A DNA stretch of 64,000 nt from positions 1,550,001 through 1,614,000 of the forward strand of contig OY969783.1 in assembly GCA_963702995.1 (NCBI GenBank). Reading direction: 5' to 3'. This DNA comes from MFD04580-c1 sp963702995 (GTDB lineage Bacteria; Planctomycetota; Phycisphaerae; Tepidisphaerales; Tepidisphaeraceae). Under the pieces are notes generated by a model. It did no database searches. It saw nothing but the letters and a program-made list of their open reading frames with translations, and had not been told where the DNA came from. Below, piece after piece: positions 55,279 through 64,000 of the stretch. The translations under genes were made by a program, and so were the position numbers. Position 1 is the first letter of the stretch; the number at the start of each line of letters is the position of its first letter.

Positions 55279-55555
55279 GAGGCCACTCCGGCGTCGGCCC
55301 GCCCTATCGGCTTAACACGCATCGCGGCCTTCGGGGCGGGATGTCTGTAAGATTACCGTCGCAAGTGCTCGTTGTCTTCGTCAGCTTCCCGAGTACCCGC
55401 GCCGGTAGAATCAGTCAGGCCCGTCGTCGCTCGGCACTGGACCGACGACGTCCCCCCGTGGGCTAGACGGCGGCTTCAGAAGCCTGTCGCGGCATTCGAC
55501 GGAAGGGCCCCGACGTCCGCGTAACAGCCATTAGGTCATGCTCGCACAGCGCGGA

Positions 55556-56150
55556 TCATTCTGCCCGCTTATGGTTCTCAACGGCTTCCGCAGACGCCTC
55601 CACCTCAATGATGAGCCAAACCTGACGTGTGTCGCCGGAGCGGCGGATGCCGCCGTCGAGCGTCATCCGACCCGCCACGATCGGGCGGCCGAGCGGAAGG
55701 TTCAGCATCGTCCCCAGTTGCTGGGCGAGCGCTGCGGCCGGCGCTTCCACGACTCCCCCCAGCATTTTCCCGCTGCGGCCGCTCGGCCCACTCGGTGATC
55801 GTGCAACGCACGTCAACCGTCGCCCGCTGTTCCCCCTCAATTAGTTGCGCCGCCGTCTGGAGAAAGACTCCGCCCTGCGCAGGGTGGCCGGCGGAACTGC
55901 CTTCGCTCGGCTGCGTGGCTGTCAAAGGCTCCCTCCTCCCCTCTTTGACTGGTCCAGAGGCGATGAAGACGGTTTGCCCGCTGAGGCTCCTCACCTGCCC
56001 GCGAATCAACGCCGAGGCCGAGCCAAGCTTCTCGATCGCGGCCATGTCGGCGACGCGGAGTGCCGCATCCCCCTCGAGGGGACGCGTGACGCTGTCGATC
56101 TGGAAGCGGCGCCACCCCCGGCAGTTACGACGTACGCCGACGTCGCTCAA
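55556..56150 (-). CDS. hypothetical protein, third gene of a compact module (frameshifted)
   Basis: The apparent start is TTG 56150, overlapping the PIN-like gene's stop as TTGA. It reads RRFQIDSVTRPLEGDAALRV, then LIRGQVRSLSGQTVFIASGP and AQLIEGEQRATVDVRCTITE. Near 55770 the frame changes and continues GKMLGGVVEAPAAALAQQLG, ending SAEAVENHKRAE (595 nt = 3n+1). It looks beta-rich. I recognise no family. It is translationally linked to the PIN-like gene. Confidence 0.55.
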
Positions 56151-56749
56151 ACCTTCGTGGAGATGAACCGCATGCCGTGCTCGAACCGGGCGATGTATCG
56201 GCAGCCCGAGGCGGCGAACCGTGCTTTCATCGGACTAAAGTCCCTGGAGTTGCGACTGAGGAAGGCATGTGAGTCGGGTGCCGCCCCTTGCACTTGAAGG
56301 TCACCCAACACGGATGCGGCGACGATAGCGTCCTGCGGCGAGAGGTCGAAGTCCAGTTCGAGGCGCCGCGCGGACGCAAACAACGGCGGCGTGAGCGGGA
56401 TCGAACGACCGCAGTTCAGCATCCGCTCGACCACCGATTTCAGCCGGTCGGCTTGGTCTTGGCCGATCCGAGCCAACGTAGCGACAAGTGGCTGCGCGCC
56501 TGCAACAACCGCTTGCTGCGGAGCGGACCGATTCAGCTCCGAGAGCTGCTTGTTCAGTTCATTGAAAAACGTCCGCCGCTGGTTCTCGTATCGGTTCAGT
56601 GTCGAGAAGGGCTCGCAGACGGCTAACTTAGGGAATACCAACTGCGCTCGCCCGACCTCAGCAAGCCCTAAGATTTTCCACGCGTGCGCCTCCTCCTCCT
56701 GCTGGAATGCGAGCTCTAGACAGAAGTTTGACTCCACGTACACGATCAA
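56147..56749 (-). CDS. PIN-like domain protein
   Basis: The 200-residue protein begins MIVYVESNFCLELAFQQEEE, in which a Glu stands where the first acidic metal ligand (usually Asp) lies. PKLAVCEPFSTL supplies the conserved Glu, LSPQDAIVAASVLGDL an Asp, and FLSRNSRDF the terminal Asn/Asp. This is the arrangement of PIN nucleases, typical RNases of toxin systems. It overlaps the upstream nuclease-like gene by 4 bp (56746-56749) and the downstream gene by 4 bp, so the three are one operon. Confidence 0.78.
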   Translation of the reverse strand: MIVYVESNFCLELAFQQEEEAHAWKILGLAEVGRAQLVFPKLAVCEPFSTLNRYENQRRTFFNELNKQLSELNRSAPQQAVVAGAQPLVATLARIGQDQADRLKSVVERMLNCGRSIPLTPPLFASARRLELDFDLSPQDAIVAASVLGDLQVQGAAPDSHAFLSRNSRDFSPMKARFAASGCRYIARFEHGMRFISTKV

Positions 56750-57399
56750 GCAGGTGCTTCGAGGTAGATTTCCGCATGCCGAACATCGACTAGAAATTGA
56801 GAAAACGGCCCTTGCTCGTCCACGCCGGAGGGCAGTGTGACCCGGCCCCTGGCTAAGTCCCCAAGCCAGTGGGAGAAGACCAGTTCAAGCTCCGCTCCTC
56901 TGATGTGCAGATCCAACTGGGCGTCGGTAAGGTACTCCCGCAGGACAGGCCGCATGTCGAGCACCTCGGGTTTTCCCCAACCCGGCGCGTGGCCGTCGCC
57001 TCGCCAAATAAAGCCTTTCGCCTGCGAAACGACCAGTACGTACCTGACAGGCCGTGCGACGTGTTCGAACATCGCGTCTCGAAGATCGACCGCTTGGGCG
57101 AGCGTGAGATGGGGAATGTTCTTCACTTCTACGACGGCTAAAGGCTGTCCGCTCGACGTGTTGATTGCGATATCGGTTCGACTTGGCATGACTACCTTCG
57201 CCCTCTCGGCCGGTGGCCGCTTGATATGGCAGAGCATATCAAGAACGCGCCACGCTACCGATCGATAATCGGGAGGGGCCGGGACGTCCGAACCGACCTT
57301 CGAAGGCGCAGTTCCGTCTCCTCGGGTTACGGCAGCGGGGACGGTGTCGTTTGCCGGAGTTAAGACGTCGGATCCGGACAGAAAAAGGGGGCAGCGCAA
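56746..57399 (-). CDS. restriction-endonuclease-like protein, first gene of the module
   Basis: The protein has 217 residues if read from ATG 57399; a shorter start at 57237 (MLCHIKRPPAERAKVVMPSR) is possible. The core SRTDIAINTSSGQPLAVVEVKN has the D-x(n)-E-x-K layout of PD-(D/E)XK folds, then RDAMFEHVARPVRYVLVVSQ and FIWRGDG. No precise family is identified. It lies 110 bp downstream of tRNA-Lys on the same strand and overlaps the PIN-like gene. Confidence 0.65.
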   Translation of the reverse strand: MRCPLFLSGSDVLTPANDTVPAAVTRGDGTAPSKVGSDVPAPPDYRSVAWRVLDMLCHIKRPPAERAKVVMPSRTDIAINTSSGQPLAVVEVKNIPHLTLAQAVDLRDAMFEHVARPVRYVLVVSQAKGFIWRGDGHAPGWGKPEVLDMRPVLREYLTDAQLDLHIRGAELELVFSHWLGDLARGRVTLPSGVDEQGPFSQFLVDVRHAEIYLEAPA

Positions 57400-57508
57400 C
57401 TGGACGTACCGGAGCTTGACCGGCGCTTCTGATGCCGCCCGCCATCAGCCAGGCCGGCCATCGAAGGCGTGAGCGTAGGATTCGGCAGTCAGATCCCCTT
57501 GGAACAGA

Positions 57509-57581
<73 letters not shown>

Positions 57582-57776
57582 GTGCGAGGGGTCAGAGTTT
57601 AGCTGCGTCTGTAATGGTGTCAAGGGACGCCCGCCTCGGGCCGCCGCGTGTGTTCTCTGGATTACCGACCGCGCCGTCGCGACGGTCAGTCGGGTCGCGT
57701 TGACTCCCCTTGTGGGCAATTCTATCATCGAACCGTTCTTGTCCCGAAAATTGAAACTCCGAGCCGGAGCTAGACC

Positions 57777-58103
57777 ATGGCCAGTGAGAATGTTGCGGAA
57801 TTTGACGATCAGAACTTTGAGAAGGAAGTCCTTCAGTCGGCCGATCCGGTCCTGGTGGACTTCTGGGCCGATTGGTGCATGCCGTGCAAGATGCTCGCGC
57901 CGACCATCGATAAGCTGGCCAAGGACTATGCGGGCAAAGTGAAGGTCGGCAAGGTGGATACCGACGCGAACCGAGAGCTGGCGATGAAGTACCGGATCGA
58001 TTCGATCCCGACCGTGATCCTGTTCAAGAATGGCCAGGTCAGCCAGAAGTTTGTCGGGCTGAAGCAGGAACGCGACTTTAAGGCTGTGCTGGACGCGAAG
58101 TGA
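57777..58103 (+). CDS. trxA: thioredoxin
   Basis: The 108-residue protein has the active site FWADWCMPCKMLAP (WCMPC instead of the commoner WCGPC), DTDANRELAMKYRIDSIPTV (cis-Pro) and ILFKNGQVSQKFVG. It is a cytosolic disulfide reductant and could serve CysH in this genome. The Met in the CxxC is found in other bacterial thioredoxins and should mildly alter redox potential. Confidence 0.95.
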   Translation: MASENVAEFDDQNFEKEVLQSADPVLVDFWADWCMPCKMLAPTIDKLAKDYAGKVKVGKVDTDANRELAMKYRIDSIPTVILFKNGQVSQKFVGLKQERDFKAVLDAK

Positions 58104-58111
58104 TTCGCGGG

Positions 58112-58147
58112 TAATCCGAGATTCGAAGCACGAAATCCGTAGGACGT
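58112..58147. repeat. family D repeat, partial
   Basis: gattcgaagcacgaaatccg then taggacg matches the left arm of the family. No right arm is visible before the downstream hairpin. Confidence 0.6.
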
Positions 58148-58220
58148 ATAAAAGGCAGAATGAAGAAACTGTAAACCGCGCTCTTCTAGCGTGGCGACTT
58201 AGTGGATTCAATCAGCAGGT

Positions 58221-58255
58221 GCGAGCCGCCGGAACGAATTGTTCCGGCGGCTCGC
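58221..58255. terminator. perfect hairpin between trxA and the convergent gene
   Basis: gcgagccgccggaac (58221-58235), gaatt loop, gttccggcggctcgc (58241-58255): a perfect 15-bp stem. ggctttct follows on the plus strand, so the T run is weak. It probably terminates trxA, 118 bp downstream of its stop, and may act in both directions. Confidence 0.75.
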
Positions 58256-58288
58256 GGCTTTCTGAGGGCGGGCCTTGCCTGGTGAAGT

Positions 58289-58717
58289 TTACGGCTTCTT
58301 GTCGGGGGCCGGCTTGGTGGCGTCGGCGGAGGGTTTGGTGGCGGGGTTGGCGACGAGCTTTTCGGCGCGGCGGACGGCCGCCTCTTTTCGGTCGCGGGTG
58401 ACGGCTTCCTTCAGCTCGACCTTTTGGGGGTCGGTGAGGATCGCCATGCTCTCGGCCTTCTCTTTCGCCTTGATCTCGTTCATCTCGGCGAGGGCCTTCT
58501 CATGGACGGTCTTGAGCTTGGTGATCTGATCCTCGCTGAGGCTCTTGATGTCGCTCCACGGCTTAACCAGGTGTTCCGACGTGCGGGTCGGTTTGGTTTC
58601 GGTGGCCGGCGGCGGTGTCGCGGGCGGCGCGTCCGGCTTGTCGGTCGGCGCGGCGATCAGGACAGACCCCAACAGTAGCACGCCGGCGCCGGCGTGAAGA
58701 AGATGCTTCAGCGACAT
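58289..58717 (-). CDS. small secreted Spy/CpxP-like protein
   Basis: aaaggag precedes the ATG. The 142-residue protein has a signal peptide ending near LIAAP, a Pro/Thr-rich linker, then SLSEDQITKLKTVHEKALAE followed by KAESMAILTDPQKVELKEAV. The paired L-x-x-x-Q-type helices resemble Spy/CpxP proteins (LTxxQ), which sense or chaperone envelope proteins. The C-terminus is Lys/Pro-rich. Family assignment is tentative. Confidence 0.65.
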   Translation of the reverse strand: MSLKHLLHAGAGVLLLGSVLIAAPTDKPDAPPATPPPATETKPTRTSEHLVKPWSDIKSLSEDQITKLKTVHEKALAEMNEIKAKEKAESMAILTDPQKVELKEAVTRDRKEAAVRRAEKLVANPATKPSADATKPAPDKKP

Positions 58718-58820
58718 GAATCGCTCCTTTCCCTTTCGATTGAACCCTTCGAATGAGGCTCCCGCGGAACCCCCGCCGCGACCCCGATCGTGCGAGCCGG
58801 ACGTCAATAGGGATGAGAGA

Positions 58821-60042
58821 TTACTCAACCGCCGGCGGATTTACGATCATTTCATGCGGACTTAACAGTCCGCTGGACGTGGACGCGTCGGCCGCCGCCG
58901 ACGCCAGCGGCGGAGCGGGCGGCATCTCCAGTGCGAGGCGGGCGATTTCGAAGGCGGCGCGAGGGTGGGCAAGCGCTGGGCCCGTTGCCGGATGGCGGCG
59001 AGGCGGCCGGGGTCGGCGAGGAGCTGGCCGAGCTTGAACGGGAGCGTTGCGGCGTTGTTGATCTTGATGGCGGCGCCGTTCTCCAGCAGGTAGTCGCTGT
59101 TGCGGCTCTCCTGGCCGGGGATCGGGTTGATGATCGCCATGACCGCGCCGCGGGCGAGGGTCTCGCTGGTGGTCAGCCCGCCCGGCTTGGTGACGACGAC
59201 GTCAGCAACCTGCATTAGCTCATCAATCTCGCTCGTAAACCCGAGAATCCTGCGCGATGCTGGGGTGGGAGAGGGAGCTTTTCCAGCTCGGCCTTGGCGT
59301 CAGCGTTCTTGCCAGCGACGACAACGACGTCCAGAGGCGTGTCGATCCGCAGGATGCTCTGGAAGAGCTGCGCGATCGGGCCGACGCCGAAGCCCCCGGC
59401 GAGTTGCAGGAGGATCGGCCGATCGCCGGCCAGTCCGTGTGCGGCCAAACACTGGGCGCGGGGCTTGGGCGTGCTGAAGACGGGATGGATCGGGATGCCG
59501 GTGACGCGAATATGCCCGCGTGGGACGCCCCAATAGGCCAGGTAGGCGGCCCCTTCGTCGGTGGCCGTGGTGTAGAGGTCGCACGGCTCGTTCACCCAGA
59601 GGCGATGGGTTTCAAAGTCGGTGGTGACGGTGATTTGCGGGAGGGCGAGTTTCCCCTTCTTCCGTTCGCCGGCGATGATCCCCGCGGGAAGGAAATGGGT
59701 GTTGACCACGACATCCCAGCGGCCGTCGTTAAGCAGTTCGGTGAACGGCCGCAGGTTCAGCTTTTCAAGCGCCAGTCGCATCTTGTCGCCGCTGACGGCA
59801 GCGCCGCTGGGGCGATCGAGCAGGTCGTACAGGTAGCCCAGGACATGCGGCGCCCGGTTGACGAACTCCAGATAAGCCGACCCATAGAGGGCCCTGAAGG
59901 CCGCGTTCGCGAGCGTCAGGACGTCAACGTTCTTCACTTCGGCGGAAGGGTCGAGCTGGCGCAGGGCGAGTTCGACGGCCTCGGCGGCACGGAGGTGCCC
60001 TCCGCCGACGGCGGCCGACAGGATCAGGATGCGGCGCGGCAT
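58821..60042 (-). CDS. processive diacylglycerol / MGDG-type glycosyltransferase (two frameshifts)
   Basis: Starting MPRRILILSAAVGGGHLRAA, the GGGH loop and VVVNTHFLPAGIIAGERKKG match the UgtP/MGDG synthase (GT28) family. TVTTDFETHRLWVNEPCDLY is the acceptor side. IRVTGIPIHPVFSTPKPRAQ leads to the donor half. The frame changes near 59240 (then DELMQVADVVVTKPGGLTTS, the PGG-L-T motif) and near 58970 (then PRAAFEIARLALEMPPAPPL), ending NPPAVE. It makes a glycolipid at the inner membrane. Confidence 0.88.
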
Positions 60043-60238
60043 GGTGCTCCGATGAGGTAAGGTCGCTGGCCGCACACGGCCAATCCGCATATTACGCGAA
60101 ATCGGAGCGACCGGGCGCCGCGATGTCACTCGCGGGCGTGGCGATCTTTTGTGGCATCAAGTGGCGGACTCCCAGTCCGATTCGGCGGGGGCGTTCTCGC
60201 GTCAGAAACGTCTATCGCCACGAAAGGTGGCCACGCCC

Positions 60239-60691
60239 TCACTCGAGGTGGCGCATCATGCGTTCGACTTTGATGCACCGATTCTCGACGTAGTCGATCC
60301 CGGCACGGCCGGCGATCTGGCGGGCTTCGTCGCTCACGATGCCGCTTTGGAGCCAGAGGCCCTTCGCCCCGATCGCCACCGCCGAGCGGGCGATGTCGCC
60401 GCAGAACTCGGGGCGGCGGAAGACGTTGACGACGTCGATCGGCCCGGGGACGGCTTCGAGCGACGGGTAGCTCTTCAGCCCCATCACGGTCTGGCAGTTG
60501 GGGTTGACGTGGATCACGTCGATGCCCGATGCCAGCAGATCGGCCGCCACGCCGTAGCTGGGGCGGCCGGGGTCGTCGCTTAGCCCGACGACCGCCACCC
60601 GCCTCCCGCGCAGCATGCGTCCGACGGGGTCGGCTGGAACGACGGAGCGATCGACAGGCTCACCTTCACGTTCAGCGGTCGGGTCGCTCAT
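60239..60691 (-). CDS. CoA-binding (YccU-like) protein
   Basis: The protein has 150 residues. VAVVGLSDDPGRPSYGVAAD is the Rossmann CoA-binding start, and INPxxxxVxG appears as VNPNCQTVMGLKSYPSLEAV. VVNVFRRPEFCGDIARSAVA and GLWLQSGIVSDEARQIA are conserved in the family, as is ENRCIKVERMMR at the end. It is cytosolic and of unknown exact role. Confidence 0.9.
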   Translation of the reverse strand: MSDPTAEREGEPVDRSVVPADPVGRMLRGRRVAVVGLSDDPGRPSYGVAADLLASGIDVIHVNPNCQTVMGLKSYPSLEAVPGPIDVVNVFRRPEFCGDIARSAVAIGAKGLWLQSGIVSDEARQIAGRAGIDYVENRCIKVERMMRHLE

Positions 60692-61128
60692 CAGGCCTCC
60701 GGTCAGATGCACAGGCCGCTTTCCGCGAGCTTGGCCGCTCCCCGCGAGCTTGGCCGCTCCATACGCGATGGTGCGGCCGACTCGCTTTGGCGGCGGGCGG
60801 GACGCGTTCGTATAGAGCTTCAGACGCGGCGGCCCAGCCGCCTCCCGAACCCTCCACCGGTGTACCGGGAGAGGGGATCGGATCGGGCTGTGCACCCAGC
60901 CGCGGTCCAGCGGGAGCCGCAAATGCAAGGCCGCGTATCGACGGGGATCGCGCTATGCTAGTATTATGGTCTGACAGCGGCTGCCTGGGCATTCGGTAGT
61001 GGCCGCCGCTGGGAAGCGGGCACGCGAGCGAGTCGGCGGCCGCGGGGCTTTGAAGGCAGGATGCCTTTGGGCCGGACCCGCCCCGGACCGTCCTTTCGAA
61101 TCGCGGGCATCGAACCTGAATTCATCTC
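60692..61128. other. 437-bp non-coding divergent gap with a family F repeat
   Basis: A family F element (tcccgaaccctccaccggtg paired with taccgggagagggga) occupies about 60838-60876. A direct repeat of cgcgagcttggccgctcc occurs near 60726 and 60744. The gap must hold promoters for the CoA-binding gene and the DnaJ gene. tatgctagtattatg near 60952-60966 is the most -10-like stretch for dnaJ. Confidence 0.5.
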
Positions 61129-62154
61129 ATGGCCAAACGGGACTATTACGAGGTATTGGGCGTCTCGAAGAGCGCGACGGCGGAGGAGATCAAGAAAGCT
61201 CACCGCAAGCTTGTTCGTCAGCATCACCCGGACGTGCAGTCGAACAAGGGGAACAAGCAGTCGGAAGAGAAGTTCAAGGAAGCGCAGGAGGCTTACGACG
61301 TCCTGTCGGACCCTGAGAAGCGGAAGGCGTTCGATCAGTTCGGCCACGCCGGCGTCGGCGCGCAGGGCGCGGCGGGGCAGAACGGCGACCCGTTTGAAAG
61401 CTTCCGCCGATCGGCCGGCGCTCGGTCTGGGCGGCCGAGCGGATGGCGCGGCCCGGGCAACGGTGTCGGGGTCGAGGACGTTGAACCCGGCGACTTTCAG
61501 AACTCGGGCGATTTCTCTGACATCTTCGAGCAGCTCTTTGGCGGCCGCGCCGGAGCGGGGCCGCGGAGGCCGGGGCCTTCCACCCGAGGCCGCGGCGGCG
61601 CGGCTCCCGAGCCCGCGCCGCGCGGCGCGGATGTCGAGCACCCGGTGACGCTGACGTTCGAACAGGCGGCCCGCGGCGTGACGCTGCCACTGCAGATCAG
61701 CCGCGACAACAAACTGGAGACGATCGACGTCAAGATCCCGGCCGGCGTGAAGGACGGGAGCAAGATCCGCATCAAGGGGCGCGGGCATCGTTCCGAAGGC
61801 GAAGCGGGCGACCTGTTCATTATCACGACGGTCCGTCCGCACGAGTACTTCCGGCGGGAGGGGCTCGACATCCTGCTCGATCTGCCGGTGAGCCTCTACG
61901 AGGCGCTGAACGGGACAAAGGTCGAGGTCCCGACGCTGGAAGGCCCGATCACCCTGACCGTCCCCCCCGGTACGAGCAGCGGAGCGAAGCTGCGGATCAA
62001 GTTGCGCGGCGTGCTCCGCGGGGATGATCGTGGCGATCAATATTGCATGGTGAAGGTCATCGTGCCGAAGGAACTGGACGAGGAAGATCGGGCGGCCGTG
62101 CTGAGGATGCAGGCAAAGCACCCGATCAACGCCCGCGCCGACGTGAAGTGGTGA
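61129..62154 (+). CDS. CbpA-type DnaJ co-chaperone
   Basis: The 341-residue protein has a J domain DYYEVLGVSKSATAEEIKKA with QHHPDVQ (HPD) and AYDVLSDPEKRKAFDQFG. A Gly/Arg/Pro-rich linker with FSDIFEQLFGG follows. The C-terminal substrate domains (VTLTFEQAARGVTLPLQI and VSLYEALNGTKVEVPTLEGP) have no CxxCxGxG zinc repeats, which marks class B (CbpA-like). It stimulates DnaK ATPase. No dnaK or grpE is in the window. Confidence 0.93.
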   Translation: MAKRDYYEVLGVSKSATAEEIKKAHRKLVRQHHPDVQSNKGNKQSEEKFKEAQEAYDVLSDPEKRKAFDQFGHAGVGAQGAAGQNGDPFESFRRSAGARSGRPSGWRGPGNGVGVEDVEPGDFQNSGDFSDIFEQLFGGRAGAGPRRPGPSTRGRGGAAPEPAPRGADVEHPVTLTFEQAARGVTLPLQISRDNKLETIDVKIPAGVKDGSKIRIKGRGHRSEGEAGDLFIITTVRPHEYFRREGLDILLDLPVSLYEALNGTKVEVPTLEGPITLTVPPGTSSGAKLRIKLRGVLRGDDRGDQYCMVKVIVPKELDEEDRAAVLRMQAKHPINARADVKW

Positions 62155-62186
62155 TCGCGGCGCGATCGGAGTGGGACGGCGGCTGG

Positions 62187-62292
62187 TAGGCACGCATAGC
62201 GACGCATCGCGTGCCGCTACGTCCCCCGCCACGCCGGCGGGGATGGTTCGCTCGGCCATCGCCCTGTTCCGCGCGACATTGGGCACCGTCAG
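62187..62292. repeat. family G repeat
   Basis: ggcacgcatagcgacgcatc followed by gcgtgcc is palindromic at its ends. gggcaccgtcagcggcgcgg (62281) may be a related piece. It lies between the dnaJ-like gene and the next membrane protein. Confidence 0.5.
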
Positions 62293-62365
62293 CGGCGCGG
62301 ATTCGTGCCCTACCGGACGCCCAACCTGCGTTGACGATAAGGCGGCCGCGGAGAGGGTGGCGCGT

Positions 62366-62752
62366 ATGAGGCTTCCCGTTGAAAAGGCCCGTCGTCGGTC
62401 GCCCCGGGCTCGCGCGGGGAAGGCGTACCTCTCGTTCGTGGGCTATCTCCTTGGGTTCGGCATTCTGTTGGTCGGGGTATGCCGGATCTACCTGATCCCC
62501 GCCATGCGGGCGGCCGCCACGGCGGACCCGCTCCAGCGCAAGCAACTCGCGGCGACCGCCTGGCTCGTCCTGGCGATCGTTCTATTCATCCTGTTCGCTG
62601 GGCTTCTGCTTACATTTCGCATCGGAAGGTTCTTTTTCCCTCGCCCGACCCCGGTCGCGCCGAAGCGGACCGAGTATTCCGACGCCTGGGCCGAGTCCGG
62701 CCGCCGCATGGCCGAGGCGCCGCGCGAAGAAGAGGACGACGCGTTCGGGTAG
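62366..62752 (+). CDS. small two-helix membrane protein
   Basis: ATG 62366 gives MRLPVEKARRRSPRARAGKA, a basic N-terminus followed by two transmembrane helices (about 25-47 and 62-86) and an acidic C-terminal tail (AEAPREEEDDAFG). In-frame upstream codons fall in repeat sequence and were excluded. Family unknown. Confidence 0.6.
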   Translation: MRLPVEKARRRSPRARAGKAYLSFVGYLLGFGILLVGVCRIYLIPAMRAAATADPLQRKQLAATAWLVLAIVLFILFAGLLLTFRIGRFFFPRPTPVAPKRTEYSDAWAESGRRMAEAPREEEDDAFG

Positions 62753-63016
62753 CGCCTTGACTCAGGCGCCCATCAACGCCGCCGACGATCGACGCGGCAC
62801 CGGGAGAGGCGCGTCGTCCGCCGCACCGCCCGACCTGCTCGCTCGGCCCCGCGGCGCTGGTGCGAACCCCCACGGGTTACCTCGCGATAGGCCCGCCGCG
62901 GCGGCCGATTTGACGCGCCGCCCCCGGGTTCGGCCGCTCCGGCTTCCGCATAGATTCACTCCGCCGCCGTACCTATCATCCCCGCGTTAAGCCCCATTGA
63001 CCGGAGATTTCGCAGT

Positions 63017-64000
63017 ATGACTCATCCCCGCCCCGCCACCGTCGGTCAGTTGAAGGAAAGCGGTTATGCGCCCATCTCGGTCAAGGATGAGCTGCGCCGC
63101 AATGTGATCCGTAAGCTGCGGGCCGGCGAGGAGCTGTTCCCCGGGGTGATCGGATACCGCGAGACGGTGATCCCGCAGATCATCAACGGGATTCTTTCCC
63201 GTCACGACCTGCTCTTCCTGGGGCTGCGCGGGCAGGCGAAGACGCGCATCCTGCGGATGCTGCCCGACTTGCTGGACGAGTGGATCCCCGTGCTGGCCGG
63301 GACGGAGATCAACGACGACCCCATCCGCCCCACCACCCGGACCGGCCGCCGCATCCTGGCGGAAGAGAAGGACGACGCGAAAATTGAGTGGGTCCACCGC
63401 GCCGACCGCTACCGCGAGAAGCTGGCGACGCCGGATGTCACGATCGCCGACCTCATCGGCGAGATCGACCTGGTGAAGCACGCCGAGGGGCGGTATTTGT
63501 CGGATGAATCGACGATGCATTTCGGCCTGATCCCGCGAAGCAACCGGGGCATTTTCGCCATCAATGAATTGCCCGACCTCGCGCCGCGGATCCAAGTCGG
63601 CCTTTTCAATGTTCTTGAAGAGCGGGACGTGCAGATTCGCGGCTACCCCATCAGGCTGGATCTGGACGTGTGCCTTGTCTTCAGCGCCAACCCCGAGGAT
63701 TACACCAATCGCGGCCGCATCGTGACCCCGCTGAAGGACCGGATCGGTTCGGTCGTTCGAACGCACTACCCGGAGTCGGTGGAAGAGGGGATCCAGATCT
63801 CCGAGCAGAACGCGTGGCTCGACCGTGCGGCGGCCGACGGGTCTGGAAGCGGGGTCCGGGTTGACGTCCCCCGCTTCATGGCCGAAGTGGTCGAAGAGGT
63901 CGTTCGATTAGCGCGGAGCAGCCCGCATGTATCACAGGCCTCGGGCGTATCGGTCCGGACCAGCATCGCCAACATCGAGACGGTCGTCAGCAACGCCGAA
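63017..64000 (+). CDS. MoxR/ChlI-like AAA ATPase, 3' end cut by window edge
   Basis: From MTHPRPATVGQLKESGYAPI, 328 residues are visible. LLFLGLRGQAKTRILRMLPD is a variant Walker A (G-x4-A-K-T). GIFAINELPDLAPRIQVGLF is the Walker B/sensor region, with FNVLEERDVQIRGYPIRLDL and LVFSANPEDYTNRGRIVTPL (sensor 1 and arginine finger area). Homologues are Mg-chelatase I-like ATPases that work with a VWA-domain partner, normally encoded next door. That gene would lie beyond the window. The frame is open to the edge. Confidence 0.88.
   Translation, partial: MTHPRPATVGQLKESGYAPISVKDELRRNVIRKLRAGEELFPGVIGYRETVIPQIINGILSRHDLLFLGLRGQAKTRILRMLPDLLDEWIPVLAGTEINDDPIRPTTRTGRRILAEEKDDAKIEWVHRADRYREKLATPDVTIADLIGEIDLVKHAEGRYLSDESTMHFGLIPRSNRGIFAINELPDLAPRIQVGLFNVLEERDVQIRGYPIRLDLDVCLVFSANPEDYTNRGRIVTPLKDRIGSVVRTHYPESVEEGIQISEQNAWLDRAAADGSGSGVRVDVPRFMAEVVEEVVRLARSSPHVSQASGVSVRTSIANIETVVSNAE

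Overview
The window looks like a contiguous piece of a high-GC Planctomycetota chromosome. The clearest markers are a PSCyt1/DUF1549/DUF1553 protein followed by its DUF1501 partner, an NfeD/FloA pair, small zinc-ribbon membrane proteins, and many dispersed palindromic intergenic repeats. A class such as Phycisphaerae is possible but is inference only. There is no rRNA, no CRISPR array and no recognisable insertion sequence. One tRNA (Lys, CTT) is present.

Layout. 1-9.6 kb: partial YceH, the PSCyt1/DUF1501 pair, a repeat cluster, a class A acid phosphatase, a pirin-nitroreductase pair with a clear promoter/operator, and a membrane protein. 9.6-17.3 kb: trpS, a secreted repeat protein, rodA, an isochorismatase-family hydrolase with its MarR regulator, and trpD. 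17.4-21.7 kb: nfeD-floA plus two small proteins that share a C-terminal motif. 21.8-27 kb: an ArsR-SDR pair, tandem alpha/beta-hydrolase paralogues (one lacking its nucleophile serine), and ndk. 27.6-33.8 kb: a minus-strand sulfur-assimilation and cysteine operon (E1-like ThiF, CysM, JAMM protease, CysK, CysC, a PHP phosphoesterase, CysH). 33.9-35.9 kb: small housekeeping and hypothetical genes. 35.9-45.2 kb: a minus-strand glycan cluster with several start/stop overlaps (glycosyltransferases, methyltransferase, acyltransferase, AsnB). 46.3-51 kb: a eukaryote-type (GT3) glycogen synthase, an SGNH esterase and an HbpS-like protein. 51.1-53.2 kb: a second repeat cluster and a divergent dcm/vsr pair whose start codons may overlap. 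53.5-57.6 kb: two membrane zinc-ribbon proteins and a compact three-gene module (nuclease-like, PIN-like, unknown) beside tRNA-Lys. 57.7-64 kb: trxA, a Spy/CpxP-like protein, a diacylglycerol glycosyltransferase, a CoA-binding protein, a CbpA-type DnaJ, and a partial MoxR-like ATPase.

A caution for every user of this window: about fifteen otherwise intact, conserved genes are broken by one- or two-base frameshifts, usually inside GC-rich runs, and the protein resumes cleanly in another frame. The simplest reading is uncorrected consensus indels, not pseudogenes. I therefore give each such gene as one CDS spanning both frames and mark the approximate break.

The best candidates for undescribed biology are the nuclease-like/PIN-like module next to tRNA-Lys, the GT3 glycogen synthase with an arginine-rich regulatory helix and a long proline-rich extension, the NfeD/FloA-linked small proteins, and the palindromic repeat families.
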